Shown one piece after another: positions 32,323-41,059 of a stretch of DNA of 64,000 bases. The notes beneath the pieces were generated by a model. It made no database searches. It worked only from the letters and a program-made list of their open reading frames with translations, and was not told the DNA's origin. Source of the stretch: Candidatus Woesearchaeota archaeon (lineage in GTDB: Archaea > Nanobdellota > Nanobdellia > Woesearchaeales > UBA10216); assembly GCA_016192905.1 (NCBI GenBank), contig JACPTG010000003.1:62001-126000 (forward strand), in the 5' to 3' direction. Position numbers and translations under genes: made by a program. Numbering within the stretch: the stretch's first letter is position 1; each line of letters begins with the position of its first letter.

Positions 32323-32718
32323 TTATTTCCTATGAAGTTTACAGCCAATAGTGATTAAATGGTATACAATGAAAAAATTAATAATTGAGCGTATTATAGA
32401 CTCTGTGATGCCAAAAAAGCCCGCCGTGATAAATGCCAAAAATAATCCCGCGACCAATGTGAATATTGAGACATACAAGGCAGATTTAAATCTTAATTCT
32501 TTCTCTAAAATCTTATTGGTGCTCTTTGAATACAGATAACCAACAATAATCACGCTAATCAGAAAAGTAAAAGTTGTTAATATTGAAAGGATGTATAAGG
32601 TTTCCATCGAAAAATAAGGTTTGGAGAATCTTATTAATGGAAGTTTTAACACGCCATCAAGTGCTATTATCCACAAGAAAATTTTCCAAGGTTTGTCGAT
32701 TTCTTTTGATTCAATCAT
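32323..32718 (-). CDS. polytopic membrane protein, AT-rich
   Basis: About 131 residues from ATG 32718 (MIESKEIDKPWKIFLWIIALDGV), with four predicted helices. Longer in-frame starts run into the opposite Nudix gene. TTTTTATATTC lies about 25 nt upstream. G+C is lower than in neighbours, hinting at a transferred gene. No family recognised. Confidence 0.55.
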   Translation of the reverse strand: MIESKEIDKPWKIFLWIIALDGVLKLPLIRFSKPYFSMETLYILSILTTFTFLISVIIVGYLYSKSTNKILEKELRFKSALYVSIFTLVAGLFLAFITAGFFGITESIIRSIINFFIVYHLITIGCKLHRK

Positions 32719-32873
32719 ATGTTCATCAATAATCTTGAATATAAAAAGCTTCCTGAGCCTGTTGCCTGAATTGAGCCATATTTTGGTTACGTATTGGATG
32801 AAAAAGAGTGGTTTCTTTAGGTCTTGTCTTTTGGCGTGTGCTACCATAGAGTCAGGCGGCAATTGGGCAAAAA

Positions 32874-32881
32874 TTTTATAG
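32874..32881 (+). promoter_or_regulatory. TATA box of the Nudix gene
   Basis: TTTTATAG, 21-28 nt before ATG 32902; selects that start. Confidence 0.58.
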
Positions 32882-32901
32882 TGCAACAAATCCCCGCCCC
32901 C

Positions 32902-33420
32902 ATGGTCAGAATAAGAACCGGCAGGGCGGTCATCAGGTATCCGATACGCGACTATAATTCTGTTCTGCTGGTGAGGGAAATACGAACCGCCCGCTATGCA
33001 CTGCCTGGCGGCGCCTACGACCACAGGAAGGACGGCTCAACCCTTGACACGGCGGTGCGGGAGCTAAAGGAGGAGCTGGGACAAGGCCTGGAGGTTGTGG
33101 CAGCACAGTATTTGGGCGTTCACCGAGGCGCCATCCGCGACCACGATATCTACCTGATGGAAGTCACAGGAAAGGTGGAGCTCGGAAGGGAGGTCATAGG
33201 CATTGCCTTCTTCAACTCAGGACGGGAAAACAAGCTGCCGCCCCAAACCCTTGAAGACCACATAGAATTCGTCCGCAACCTGTACCGCAGCGGCGTTCTG
33301 CCGGGCAACAGGCAGCCGGGAATCACATATCCGTACATCCCCCGAAGGCTCATGGATGACTGGCAGAGGGAAGTCAGGAGCTGGCGGCAGCAGGAAAGGT
33401 TTAAAAGCCGAAGACGCTAA
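32902..33420 (+). CDS. Nudix-family hydrolase-like protein
   Basis: 172 residues. The Nudix box region is GGAYDHRKDGSTLDTAVRELKEELG: the REL-x-EELG core is intact, but the first conserved Glu of GX5EX7 is not obvious. It probably hydrolyses nucleoside diphosphate derivatives. The C-terminus is basic. It starts at the leaderless ATG 32902, and the pspC promoter lies within its 3' end. Confidence 0.75.
   Translation: MVRIRTGRAVIRYPIRDYNSVLLVREIRTARYALPGGAYDHRKDGSTLDTAVRELKEELGQGLEVVAAQYLGVHRGAIRDHDIYLMEVTGKVELGREVIGIAFFNSGRENKLPPQTLEDHIEFVRNLYRSGVLPGNRQPGITYPYIPRRLMDDWQREVRSWRQQERFKSRRR
33399..33407 (+). promoter_or_regulatory. TATA box of the pspC gene
   Basis: GTTTAAAAG inside the end of the Nudix gene, 23 nt before ATG 33430. 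Confidence 0.55.
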
Positions 33421-33429
33421 TGGGTTTCC

Positions 33430-33624
33430 ATGGCAAGGCAAAAAAGGCTGTACATAAGCAAAAAAAACAGCATAATAGCAGGAGTCTGCGGCGGCATTGG
33501 CGAGTACTTGGGCGTGGACCCGACGGTTATCCGGGTTCTCTGGGTATTGTTGACTCTCCTGAGCATGGGCTTCGGAATCGTGGCCTACATTCTGGCCTGG
33601 GTAATAATGCCCGAGCAAAGCTAA
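33430..33624 (+). CDS. PspC-domain membrane protein
   Basis: 64 residues, a complete PspC domain: RLYISKKNSIIAGVCGGIGEYLGVDPTVIRV, then one transmembrane helix (~38-60) ending AYILAWVIMP. PspC proteins act in envelope-stress sensing in bacteria; the archaeal role is not established. No other psp gene is near. Confidence 0.88.
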   Translation: MARQKRLYISKKNSIIAGVCGGIGEYLGVDPTVIRVLWVLLTLLSMGFGIVAYILAWVIMPEQS

Positions 33625-33629
33625 AGCAA

Positions 33630-33638
33630 TTTAAATAC
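33630..33638 (+). promoter_or_regulatory. TATA box of tRNA-Thr
   Basis: TTTAAATAC, 25 nt before the tRNA-Thr 5' end. Confidence 0.6.
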
Positions 33639-33662
33639 CACTTCAAATTCTGGAATATGCAC

Positions 33663-33735
33663 GCCTCTGTAGCATAGTTAGTGGTGCGCGGCCTTGGTAA
33701 GGCCGAGGTCCGGGGTGCAACTCCCCGCAGAGGCT
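33663..33735 (+). tRNA. tRNA-Thr(GGT)
   Basis: 73 nt. Acceptor GCCTCTG with CAGAGGC; anticodon arm CGGCC-TTGGTAA-GGCCG presents GGT; T arm CGGGG-TGCAACT-CCCCG; discriminator T. No intron. Confidence 0.93.
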
Positions 33736-33808
33736 TTGAGCTTCTCGTACGAAAATGGGGTAAAATTTATAGTTGGCGGACTGTCTACTTGACTTGGCAT
33801 ACTGCAAA

Positions 33809-34360
33809 ATGGTGCATGAAAAAGCCCGAATCAACTCTGAAGAAATACTCATAGAAAAACTGACAGGAAAGCACAACTTAACCAATTTTAGGTCTTACGA
33901 ACCTGAACTGGTATCCTTCCTGATTGAGGATGCGCTCAACAACCAAAAACAAAACCTCTCACTGACTTTTTTATGGCTTTATAAGGGAAGAATAACAGGC
34001 TACCTGACGCTCCTAACAGACAGAATTAACCTCGAAGGAGACCTCAAAGAGTTCTTTAAGGAAAAGGACATACATTACAAATCCCTGCCAGCGCTAAAAA
34101 TAGGCAGACTCTGCGTACATGACGACTTCTTAAGAAGAGGAGTGGGCGCACTGATGGTGGCGTCGGCTATCCAGATAGCCAATGAAATAAACCAGACAAA
34201 AGCAGGATGCAGATTCGTAACTCTGGATGCAAAAAGAAACCCTGACAAAAGCAAAGACTCACTCCACTTCTACAAAAGGCTAAATTTCAAAACCCTGAAA
34301 GAAAGGAAGAAAGGAACAACACCAATGTATCTTGATATAACCAGTCCTAACGATAATTGA
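33809..34360 (+). CDS. GNAT acetyltransferase, possibly toxin-like
   Basis: 183 residues from ATG 33809. KIGRLCVHDDFLRRGVGALM is the acetyl-CoA motif and LHFYKRLNFKTL the C-terminal motif. It resembles TacT-like GNATs, which often pair with small DNA-binding antitoxins. A 49-residue gene lies convergently and overlaps its 3' end. TTTATAG is about 40 nt upstream. Moderately AT-rich. Toxin role is inference. Confidence 0.7.
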   Translation: MVHEKARINSEEILIEKLTGKHNLTNFRSYEPELVSFLIEDALNNQKQNLSLTFLWLYKGRITGYLTLLTDRINLEGDLKEFFKEKDIHYKSLPALKIGRLCVHDDFLRRGVGALMVASAIQIANEINQTKAGCRFVTLDAKRNPDKSKDSLHFYKRLNFKTLKERKKGTTPMYLDITSPNDN

Positions 34361-34496
34361 ACTTAATCTTCAAAGCCTGCTTAATCATCCTGACCCTGAC
34401 TGGAGAAGGGTCTTCCTGCTCCTTAATCATATCCCGAACAAACTCAACTGCATCCTTGCCCCTTAAAGTTGGTGTTGCCCTGATTGGTTTTGCCAT
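34347..34496 (-). CDS. 49-residue MAKPIRATPTLRG-type small protein
   Basis: ATG 34496 to TAG. The start MAKPIRATPTLRGKDAVEFV matches a small archaeal/bacterial family with the pattern KPIxATPxLxGxDAxxF, often found beside toxin genes. AAGGGATGA is an SD and TTATTAAAT lies further upstream. It overlaps the end of the convergent GNAT gene by 14 nt. Confidence 0.6.
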   Translation of the reverse strand: MAKPIRATPTLRGKDAVEFVRDMIKEQEDPSPVRVRMIKQALKIKFNYR

Positions 34497-34642
34497 TCTT
34501 CATCCCTTTGATTTAGGCAGCAAATATGCTGATTTAATAATTACTTGTATGGTGCGGCCTATAGGTTATTCACAGCCAGGGGGATTCCAATTGTGTCCTT
34601 CCTATGGCAAATTCTCGCCCGACATTCCTTTTTTACCGAAAT

Positions 34643-34651
34643 GTTTAAAAG
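34643..34651 (+). promoter_or_regulatory. TATA box of the Lrp-like gene
   Basis: GTTTAAAAG, 23 nt before ATG 34674; supports this start over upstream in-frame ones. Confidence 0.58.
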
Positions 34652-34673
34652 CGGCATGCTGCCAGGGTGGAAC

Positions 34674-35741
34674 ATGCCCAAATCCGCACTAAGCCGCGTT
34701 GACGAGCTCTTGGAGAAGAAGCCAAAGCTGGACTTGAGGGACAAGAAGATACTCGCAATGCTTTCTGAAGACTCCAGGATGCCACTGACAGCCATAGCCC
34801 GGAAGGTCAGGATGTCAAGGGACACTGTGGACTACAGGATTAAGAGGCTTGTTGCCAGCGGGATAATACTCGGGTTTGCACCCCAAATAAACCTTGGCTT
34901 CTTCGGATACAGCACATACCACGTCTTCATGGTCATAGACACGCTGAACGAGGCCAGGAAAAACGCGCTGATAAGCGCCCTCTCAGGCCATCCAAACACA
35001 AGGAGCGTCATGGAATACCATGACACATGGGACCTTGAATGGGTGCTGGTCGCCCGCAGCCTGAAGGAGTTTGACACTATCCTTATAGAGATTACAAAAG
35101 ACTTCAAGGACGTGATAAACCGGAAGGACAAGCTCGCGATAATAAAGGGCCTCAAGTCAATACAGCTTCCCGGAACCCTATACAGGGAAAGCCAGCACAA
35201 CCTTAGGAAAGCGGAGAAAAGGGAGAAGTCCAAGACTGCTGTGGACGAAACAGACATAGAGCTTCTCAGGGCACTGTCGCAAAACAGCAGGCTGTCAACA
35301 TATGAGATTGCAAAGCTTACAGGAATATCGCCTGACGCGGTCGGCTACCGGATAAAAAAGATGGTGGCAGGAGGCATAATCTATGGGTTTACAATCCTGA
35401 CAAACCTCAGCGCACTGAACTATCACCTTTATACATTCTGCATAAACGTCAGGACCTTCGACGTGCACAACGAGATGAGGTTCAGGGAATTCATCACGCA
35501 GAACCCGAATATCCTCAGGGCAGTCAAGGTGCTCGGCGACTGGGACCTGCTGATATACATAACCGCGGACAGCCAGGAATCATTCCACCAGACCTTCAAG
35601 GAGACCCAGCAGAACCTCAGGGAAGTCATAGCAGACTACCAGACCTGGGCAGCCTACAAGGAGCACGTGTACAACAATTTCCCGCCAGCCATCGCCGACG
35701 CGCAGCTTAAGAAGGCGCGGAAATCTGGAAATGGCGGATAA
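34674..35741 (+). CDS. tandem Lrp/AsnC-family regulator
   Basis: 355 residues, an internal duplication. HTH 1 is at ~20-70 (LDLRDKKILAMLSEDSRMPL...), then a RAM-like domain (~75-155). A charged linker follows, then HTH 2 (~190-240, DIELLRALSQNSRLSTYEIAKLTG) and a second RAM-like domain. Usual Lrp proteins are ~150 residues and dimerise; this one carries both halves in a single chain. ATG 34674 at leaderless spacing. Ligand unknown, probably an amino acid. Confidence 0.82.
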   Translation: MPKSALSRVDELLEKKPKLDLRDKKILAMLSEDSRMPLTAIARKVRMSRDTVDYRIKRLVASGIILGFAPQINLGFFGYSTYHVFMVIDTLNEARKNALISALSGHPNTRSVMEYHDTWDLEWVLVARSLKEFDTILIEITKDFKDVINRKDKLAIIKGLKSIQLPGTLYRESQHNLRKAEKREKSKTAVDETDIELLRALSQNSRLSTYEIAKLTGISPDAVGYRIKKMVAGGIIYGFTILTNLSALNYHLYTFCINVRTFDVHNEMRFREFITQNPNILRAVKVLGDWDLLIYITADSQESFHQTFKETQQNLREVIADYQTWAAYKEHVYNNFPPAIADAQLKKARKSGNGG

Positions 35742-35863
35742 TTCTGGCGGAGTTGCCATTTCCCTATAATTTTCTCTTCATTCCTGCGGCAAAACAGAAC
35801 ATCTGCCCCGGAAGCAATAAATAGTTCTTCGTTACTAATTAGTCATAACAACGGGGTGATTTC

Positions 35864-36334
35864 ATGTATCAACCAATAAACAGCGCTTATCAGACAATCC
35901 GAGGAGCAGGAAGGGCAGCTGCCACGCTGGCAGTTGTAGGCACACTGGCGGCTTTGGTAGCAGCCTGCGGAGGCAGCAGCGGGCCTGAGCCGAGGAAGGT
36001 GCAGACTATTGAATGCAGGCTGGATGAAACAAAGCCTGTTGCTGTGATAAGGGAAACCATAAAGCTGCCCTTTGATACCGGATATGCGGCAAGGGTTCCT
36101 GAAAAGGATGTTGTTGGAACAGAACTGAGCTTTTCAGACTGCCGCAGGGGCGAGCAGACACTGGAGCCTCAGAAAATCCTTGTAATGGGGTCTGACCAGA
36201 AGCTTTACGGAATCTTTGAAATGAAGCCCCCCGAAAGATACAGGCTAACTGTAAATGCAGAAGGCGCAGAGCATGCAAGGCAACTTGACCGCGCGGCTGT
36301 ACATGTTGACAAGTCAAAGGAGTCCAAGAGGTGA
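35864..36334 (+). CDS. lipoprotein, member 1 of a tandem paralog set
   Basis: 156 residues. Signal peptide with lipobox LVAAC (Cys ~35), followed by a domain that starts TIECRLDETKPVAV and contains ELSFSDCRRG. The two Cys and the end resemble the next two genes. SD GGGGTGAT precedes the ATG. Function unknown; an OB-like beta barrel is conceivable. Confidence 0.62.
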   Translation: MYQPINSAYQTIRGAGRAAATLAVVGTLAALVAACGGSSGPEPRKVQTIECRLDETKPVAVIRETIKLPFDTGYAARVPEKDVVGTELSFSDCRRGEQTLEPQKILVMGSDQKLYGIFEMKPPERYRLTVNAEGAEHARQLDRAAVHVDKSKESKR

Positions 36335-36336
36335 TT

Positions 36337-36858
36337 ATGATGACTATGGGCATGGATGACGGAACCGGACAGCCGGACAGAGGGTTTTATGATGAAACTG
36401 GCTTGGGGATGCCGCAGCCTGAATATGAGCCTGAAACTGGCGCTCCTAAATTAAGGAAAATGGGCGTGTTAGGGACTGCAGCAGCAATGCTGGTGTTGGG
36501 CGCTTACTGCGTGGGCAGCGCTGTTCTGGGAGGCGGCTCAAAAGCAGCGCCGCAGGGTCAGCATGCAACCTTGGAATGCAGGGTAGACAAGGTTACTGAG
36601 GTCAGCGAAACCGACTGGCATGTTTTTGGAATAAATAGAAAGGGCGAAACCGTGGGTTTGGCCATAAAGGCAGACTGCGTCAGGGCCGGAAAACAGACCT
36701 TTTTGGTTACCGGTGACCCGAACAATAGTTTTAAGCTGCCGGATGGTCTCAAAGTTGAGCCAGACAAAGTGTATATCTTTCGCTACAACGAGGGAGGCTA
36801 TATGCCAAAAACACTCACCGGCAATCCAAAGCCCGCAGAGGCGGCTAATTTGAGGTGA
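36337..36858 (+). CDS. anchored protein, member 2 of the set
   Basis: 173 residues from ATG 36337, which has SD AGAGGTGAT and follows the previous stop closely. Acidic cytoplasmic tail (~1-40), transmembrane helix (~45-65), then TLECRVDKVTEV...WHVFGINRKG...ADC. About half of the domain positions match member 3 by eye. Confidence 0.65.
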   Translation: MMTMGMDDGTGQPDRGFYDETGLGMPQPEYEPETGAPKLRKMGVLGTAAAMLVLGAYCVGSAVLGGGSKAAPQGQHATLECRVDKVTEVSETDWHVFGINRKGETVGLAIKADCVRAGKQTFLVTGDPNNSFKLPDGLKVEPDKVYIFRYNEGGYMPKTLTGNPKPAEAANLR

Positions 36859-36864
36859 TGATTT

Positions 36865-37281
36865 ATGGGACTGGGAAAAATAGGCGTGATGGGTGGGGCG
36901 GGGCTGGCAACGCTTGCTGTAGCCTACATCGGACTAAACGCGCTGTGCGGCGGAAAGCCTGCTGATTCAAAGGCCAAGCCCAACACTGAGGTAACGATAG
37001 AATGCAAAGTTGATGACGTTGCCGAGATTAGCAGGAACGGCTGGCATGTGCTTGGCTTCAACCGGAAGGGCCCGCGGCTTGGATATGTCATTGAGGCCGA
37101 CTGCTCAAACGCAGGAAGAAGGACTTTTTACGCAATGGGCTATCCAAACCTGGAGAAGCAGGGTGATGACTCAATAATGCCTGAGGGCTTTAAGGTTGAA
37201 AATGGCAAGACTTACCTTATTACTTTCAACCCTGAGAGCTTTCAGCCAAACGTGCTGACAAAGAACCCTCAGCCAAAGTAA
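36865..37281 (+). CDS. anchored protein, member 3 of the set
   Basis: 138 residues: short N-terminus, one helix (~8-27), then TIECKVDDVAEISRNGWHVLGFNRKG and EADCSNAGRRTF. Ends LTKNPQPK, as member 2 ends LTGNPKP. SD GAGGTGATG precedes the ATG. A T-rich terminator follows. Confidence 0.65.
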   Translation: MGLGKIGVMGGAGLATLAVAYIGLNALCGGKPADSKAKPNTEVTIECKVDDVAEISRNGWHVLGFNRKGPRLGYVIEADCSNAGRRTFYAMGYPNLEKQGDDSIMPEGFKVENGKTYLITFNPESFQPNVLTKNPQPK

Positions 37282-37283
37282 AA

Positions 37284-37316
37284 TTTTTTTGCTTTTTCTC
37301 TTCTTTTTTTCTTTCC
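37284..37316 (+). terminator. T-rich terminator
   Basis: Three T runs (ttttttt, ttttt, ttttttt) in 33 nt right after the third paralog's stop. Confidence 0.6.
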
Positions 37317-37383
37317 TGACTGCGGCAAAAGCGGCAAAAACTGCGGGCAACTAATTTAACCAAGTGCAGCCTTCCAGGCTCAT

Positions 37384-38169
37384 ATGCCAACTGCACTTGA
37401 GGACAGGCTGAGGCAGCGAGGCCAGAACCTGCTGGACAGGGTTAGGCGGATTAATGTACCGCGCAGGCCAATCAGAGTGCAGGTGCCCAAAGAGCAGGCT
37501 CTTGAGGCTGCAAGAGGATTCTTCAGACCGCAGACCACAGAAGGGGACTTGGACGCGCTTACTGACAAGCTTATGCAGAAATATGATGTATTGCGAAGGG
37601 TTCCTGAAGGCGAGAGGGAACAAGTCTGGAACCTGTACAGGACTGCTGTGAAGGATTCCTACGACAGGTATGGGAAGATGCTGGACGGTGGAATAAGGGT
37701 TGACAAGGTGGACAGGATACTTGCAGGTACAGAGTTCACCACCATTATTCCCGGAGTGGGCGATGTTATAGACTTTTACAAAGATGTAGGAGAAGTGGCA
37801 CTTATGAAGCTGCCCCATGGGGTTATGGAATATTTTGTCAGGCCAGTGTTTGCAGGGGAAAGGGTGCACCTGGGAAGGTTCATGACCCTTGCAGCCGTAG
37901 AAGCAGCCAGCTTCATTCCAAGGGTGGGCGCCTTTATTGACTTCATGCACCTGTACAAAAAAATGGCCGCGGACACGCTTATAACAGACGCCTACAACCA
38001 ATTGAATCCAGGGGACAGGCGGGGCTATGACCCTGTGTACTACCTGGAAGATGCATTTGGAGACATCTTGGGACGCCAGAGGAGGACTCTGCCTTATGAC
38101 AACAGGGAAAGACCCCCCACACCAGAGCCCTCACCTCGCACAGGAGCTCCAATCCCAGGGCTTGCTTAA
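37384..38169 (+). CDS. DUF4112-like hypothetical protein
   Basis: 261 residues. The central part, TTIIPGVGDVIDFYKDVGEVAL and later FIPRVGAFIDFMHLYKKM, resembles DUF4112 (paired hydrophobic helices around PGxGD). Basic N-terminus, Pro-rich C-terminus (ERPPTPEPSPRTGAP). Function unknown; membrane association is possible. Confidence 0.58.
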   Translation: MPTALEDRLRQRGQNLLDRVRRINVPRRPIRVQVPKEQALEAARGFFRPQTTEGDLDALTDKLMQKYDVLRRVPEGEREQVWNLYRTAVKDSYDRYGKMLDGGIRVDKVDRILAGTEFTTIIPGVGDVIDFYKDVGEVALMKLPHGVMEYFVRPVFAGERVHLGRFMTLAAVEAASFIPRVGAFIDFMHLYKKMAADTLITDAYNQLNPGDRRGYDPVYYLEDAFGDILGRQRRTLPYDNRERPPTPEPSPRTGAPIPGLA

Positions 38170-38304
38170 ACTATCCTGTAAAAACTTGCGCTGTTAAGCT
38201 TCTCCTTTTAGAAATAGCCAAAGTATTTTAAATGCCACGGCCTCAGCCTTGGAGAAGTATAGGCAGGCAAGGATGCTGGCGGCGGCTTTTCGGCAGGTGG
38301 TGAA

Positions 38305-40239
38305 ATGAGCAGGGGGCAGGCAACAGTCTTTGCCCTGGCAGGAATGCTGCTTCTCTTCGGCGCAGTTCTCCTTCTGATTCCCCGGCAGCCACCGACTGAA
38401 AACAGTGCTGAGCTTTCCTTCCAGCAGTCTGCTGTGAAGCAGGCTGTTAACATCTGCCTGGCAAGGCTGACTGATGAGGGGTTAAGGCTTTACGGGAATG
38501 ACGAAGCCAAGGTAGCAGGGCATATCATTAGCGGGATGGCGGCCTGCTCACAAGCGCCAAGAAGCAGCCAAGCCGCCGCAGTCCGGATAAGCCAACGAGC
38601 CGCAGTCGCAGACCTGCAGTACCAATTAAGGGGCGGGACAAGCCTCAGCTTCACATACCAGGCAGACCTTACAGCCAGCGAGAAAACAGCTCCGGAAGGA
38701 TTTGACTTAACCCTTCCCCTGGATGCTGGCTCAATAAAGATGGCGCCTGGAACCTTGATGACAAAATCAGGCGAGCCGGTTGCGGCAATGGAATTCTCGC
38801 TGAAAGACAAGCACGCTGGCGGCAGGGAAAATGCAGTGGTCGCGGGAAACTGGATACTCTCAGCAGAGCCTGAAGGAGCAGAATTCACCAAGCCCATACA
38901 AATAACCATGGCCTACGACTGGAGACAGCTTCCATCATGGGTACTGGAGGACGACCTGCGCATCGCCTACTATGACGCAAATGCAGACCTGTGGAAATCA
39001 GTCCATTCAGAAGTGAACCTGGAACAGCAGACTGTAACAGCCAGCGCCCCCCACTTCACAGAGTTCGCAATAGTGTATTCTTGCAGCGGAAACGACCTAC
39101 ACTCGGCAGAGCTCGGCTACCTCTATAAGTCGCCATGCTCATCCCAGGGAAAGGAGTGCCCTGACTGGAACGTAAAAGGCGGCTACACAAGCCCCTACAG
39201 CGGGCCAATATACGGAAGCGAAGGAGAGCAGATAACAGTTTCAGACTCGCCGTCACTGGAGCCATGCCAATTCACGGACTGGGACTCGGAAGACGGACTC
39301 GGGCCAAGCTACGGTTATGAGCACGTATTCGGGGCAGGGAGCAAGCCCCTGGCAGCAAGGATTGACTTCAGGCTGCTGCCAAACGGAAACTCATGCGTGG
39401 CAGAACAGGAGCCGGTTGAGCTGAGGATAATCTGTGACGACGAATGCACTGATTTCCAACTCAACGGGAGAGAGCAGGCCAGGGTGCTGTACGACGAATT
39501 CCGGTATGTGAATGAGGGAGGAACGCCTGTTCAAAGGCAGGTTGCTGCCCTCACTTTCAGCCCCGCAGGCCTCAGATCAGGAAGCAACACACTCAGGTTC
39601 ACAGTGCAGAACAAGTTCCAGGCATGCTCGTCAGCCTGGGCCTCATTGAGCGTGAAGGGAGGCGTCAACCCAAGAACCTGCGGCTCAGCCAGGCCCGGCG
39701 AAATACTTATAGGCTGCACCACCACAGGAATGCCAGTCAACGGCCCGGCAGGGGAGGTAAATGCTGTCAAGAAATTCGCTGCAGAGTACAGCATCCCTCA
39801 GCGCCTGGCGCTCCAGCTTGCCAAACACGAAAGCATAGACTTCAGCCACTATCAGGAGCAGTATCAGCCCTACAAGAACTGTGATGGCCGCGTGAAGTGC
39901 GGCGACCAGGGCTGCTCGCTCGGCCTGCTGCAGATAAACACCTGCCCAGGAGCCAACCCGCAGTGCGTTGGGACAGTCAGCTATGAGCCTGGAAGCTATG
40001 ACCTTTGCCAAGGCGCGAAAGAGTGCAACGCCAAGGATGTCAAGGACCTGCAATGCAACGTGGAAGCAGGCCTGCGGCACCTGAAAAACTGCTACGCAGC
40101 CGCAGCCGACCCGGTGCCTGCCTGCACCTGTGGCCGCTACCACGGATGGGACTATGCGCTGCGCTGCTACAACGGATGCGCATGCGACAACAACTACGTG
40201 GAGCTTGTGAAAAACGCCGAGCTTCAGGGCATAGGCTGA
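38305..40239 (+). CDS. secreted multidomain protein with C-terminal lysozyme/SLT-like domain
   Basis: 644 residues. N-terminal anchor (GQATVFALAGMLLLFGAVLL). A beta-domain at ~130-255 ends ...APHFTEFAIVYSC, like ZU5/GAIN-type adhesin modules. A Cys-rich middle follows. Residues ~485-640 match a lysozyme-like transglycosylase: LALQLAKHES with candidate catalytic Glu509, then CSLGLLQINTCP, NVEAGLRHLKNCY, and YHGWDYALRCYNG. Ten or more cysteines suggest disulfides. Archaea have no murein, so the target may be pseudomurein-like polymer, a glycan, or bacterial walls. The last is speculation. Confidence 0.72.
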   Translation: MSRGQATVFALAGMLLLFGAVLLLIPRQPPTENSAELSFQQSAVKQAVNICLARLTDEGLRLYGNDEAKVAGHIISGMAACSQAPRSSQAAAVRISQRAAVADLQYQLRGGTSLSFTYQADLTASEKTAPEGFDLTLPLDAGSIKMAPGTLMTKSGEPVAAMEFSLKDKHAGGRENAVVAGNWILSAEPEGAEFTKPIQITMAYDWRQLPSWVLEDDLRIAYYDANADLWKSVHSEVNLEQQTVTASAPHFTEFAIVYSCSGNDLHSAELGYLYKSPCSSQGKECPDWNVKGGYTSPYSGPIYGSEGEQITVSDSPSLEPCQFTDWDSEDGLGPSYGYEHVFGAGSKPLAARIDFRLLPNGNSCVAEQEPVELRIICDDECTDFQLNGREQARVLYDEFRYVNEGGTPVQRQVAALTFSPAGLRSGSNTLRFTVQNKFQACSSAWASLSVKGGVNPRTCGSARPGEILIGCTTTGMPVNGPAGEVNAVKKFAAEYSIPQRLALQLAKHESIDFSHYQEQYQPYKNCDGRVKCGDQGCSLGLLQINTCPGANPQCVGTVSYEPGSYDLCQGAKECNAKDVKDLQCNVEAGLRHLKNCYAAAADPVPACTCGRYHGWDYALRCYNGCACDNNYVELVKNAELQGIG

Positions 40240-40361
40240 ACAGCAGCCTTGACAGAATCCCTTACAGAATAAGACTCAAACTTCGCTTGATTTGGGCAAT
40301 GTTAAGCATTCCCCCAACAGGCCGCAAAGCAATAAATAGAAGATGAAACTGCCAAAGGGTT

Positions 40362-40976
40362 ATGGAAATCAGAAGCAAGGCCAGCTTGGCCGTGGCACTT
40401 TCGAAAGTGAAGCCTTTCCACAAGCCTTCAGCCATGCAGGAACAATATGACACTGACTCTGAGAACGCCGCCGCTGTCATATGGGCTGCGTACATGCAGG
40501 GCGATGTAAAGGGAAAAACCATTGCAGACCTTGGCTCAGGCACAGGAATACTGGGAATAGGATGCCTGCTGCTTGGAGCTGGAAAGGCGTACTTCATTGA
40601 TTCAGACATGGATGCCCTGGCTGCAGCGCAGGAAAATGCTGCATCACTTGGGCTAGCGCAGCGGGCTGAATTCATTTTGGAGTATGTAGCCGCAGTAAGC
40701 CTGAAATGCGATGTAGTTGTCCAGAACCCCCCTTTCGGCACAAGAAAAGAACACGCAGACAGGGAATTCCTGCTCAAGGCTTTTTCAGTGGCTGATACCA
40801 TATACAGCATGCACAAGGCAAGCACAGACCGCTTTGTAAGGGCAATGGCGGCTGACCACTCTTTTGAAGTTGAACAGGTGCTGCCGCTGAAACTCATTCT
40901 GAGGCAAACCCAAAGCTTCCACCGCAGGAGGATACACCGGATAGAGGCGAACTGCTACAGGCTCAGGCATATATAG
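40362..40976 (+). CDS. METTL5-like N6-adenine RNA methyltransferase
   Basis: 204 residues. SAM motif IADLGSGTGILGIG, and catalytic NPPFGTRKEHAD (NPPF). The early KPFHKPSAMQEQYDTDSENAA segment is typical of the COG2263/METTL5 group, which methylates small-subunit rRNA in eukaryotes and probably archaea. AATAAATAG lies about 25 nt before the ATG. Slightly divergent C-terminus. Confidence 0.85.
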   Translation: MEIRSKASLAVALSKVKPFHKPSAMQEQYDTDSENAAAVIWAAYMQGDVKGKTIADLGSGTGILGIGCLLLGAGKAYFIDSDMDALAAAQENAASLGLAQRAEFILEYVAAVSLKCDVVVQNPPFGTRKEHADREFLLKAFSVADTIYSMHKASTDRFVRAMAADHSFEVEQVLPLKLILRQTQSFHRRRIHRIEANCYRLRHI

Positions 40977-41059
40977 CATATAGATAAGAATAAGAATGAA
41001 AACCGCCCCTGAAGTGCGAGTAGTGCAGGGAATACACTGGATACAATGTTGGTGGGAAC

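Noticed and set aside
32719-33024. N-terminal extension of the AT-rich membrane protein
   Set aside because: It runs antisense through the Nudix start; ATG 32718 with its TATA box fits better.
34357-34692. Rightward open frame between the GNAT and Lrp genes
   Set aside because: The opposite strand carries a conserved-looking 49-residue gene here; the rightward frame has no family and includes the Lrp promoter.
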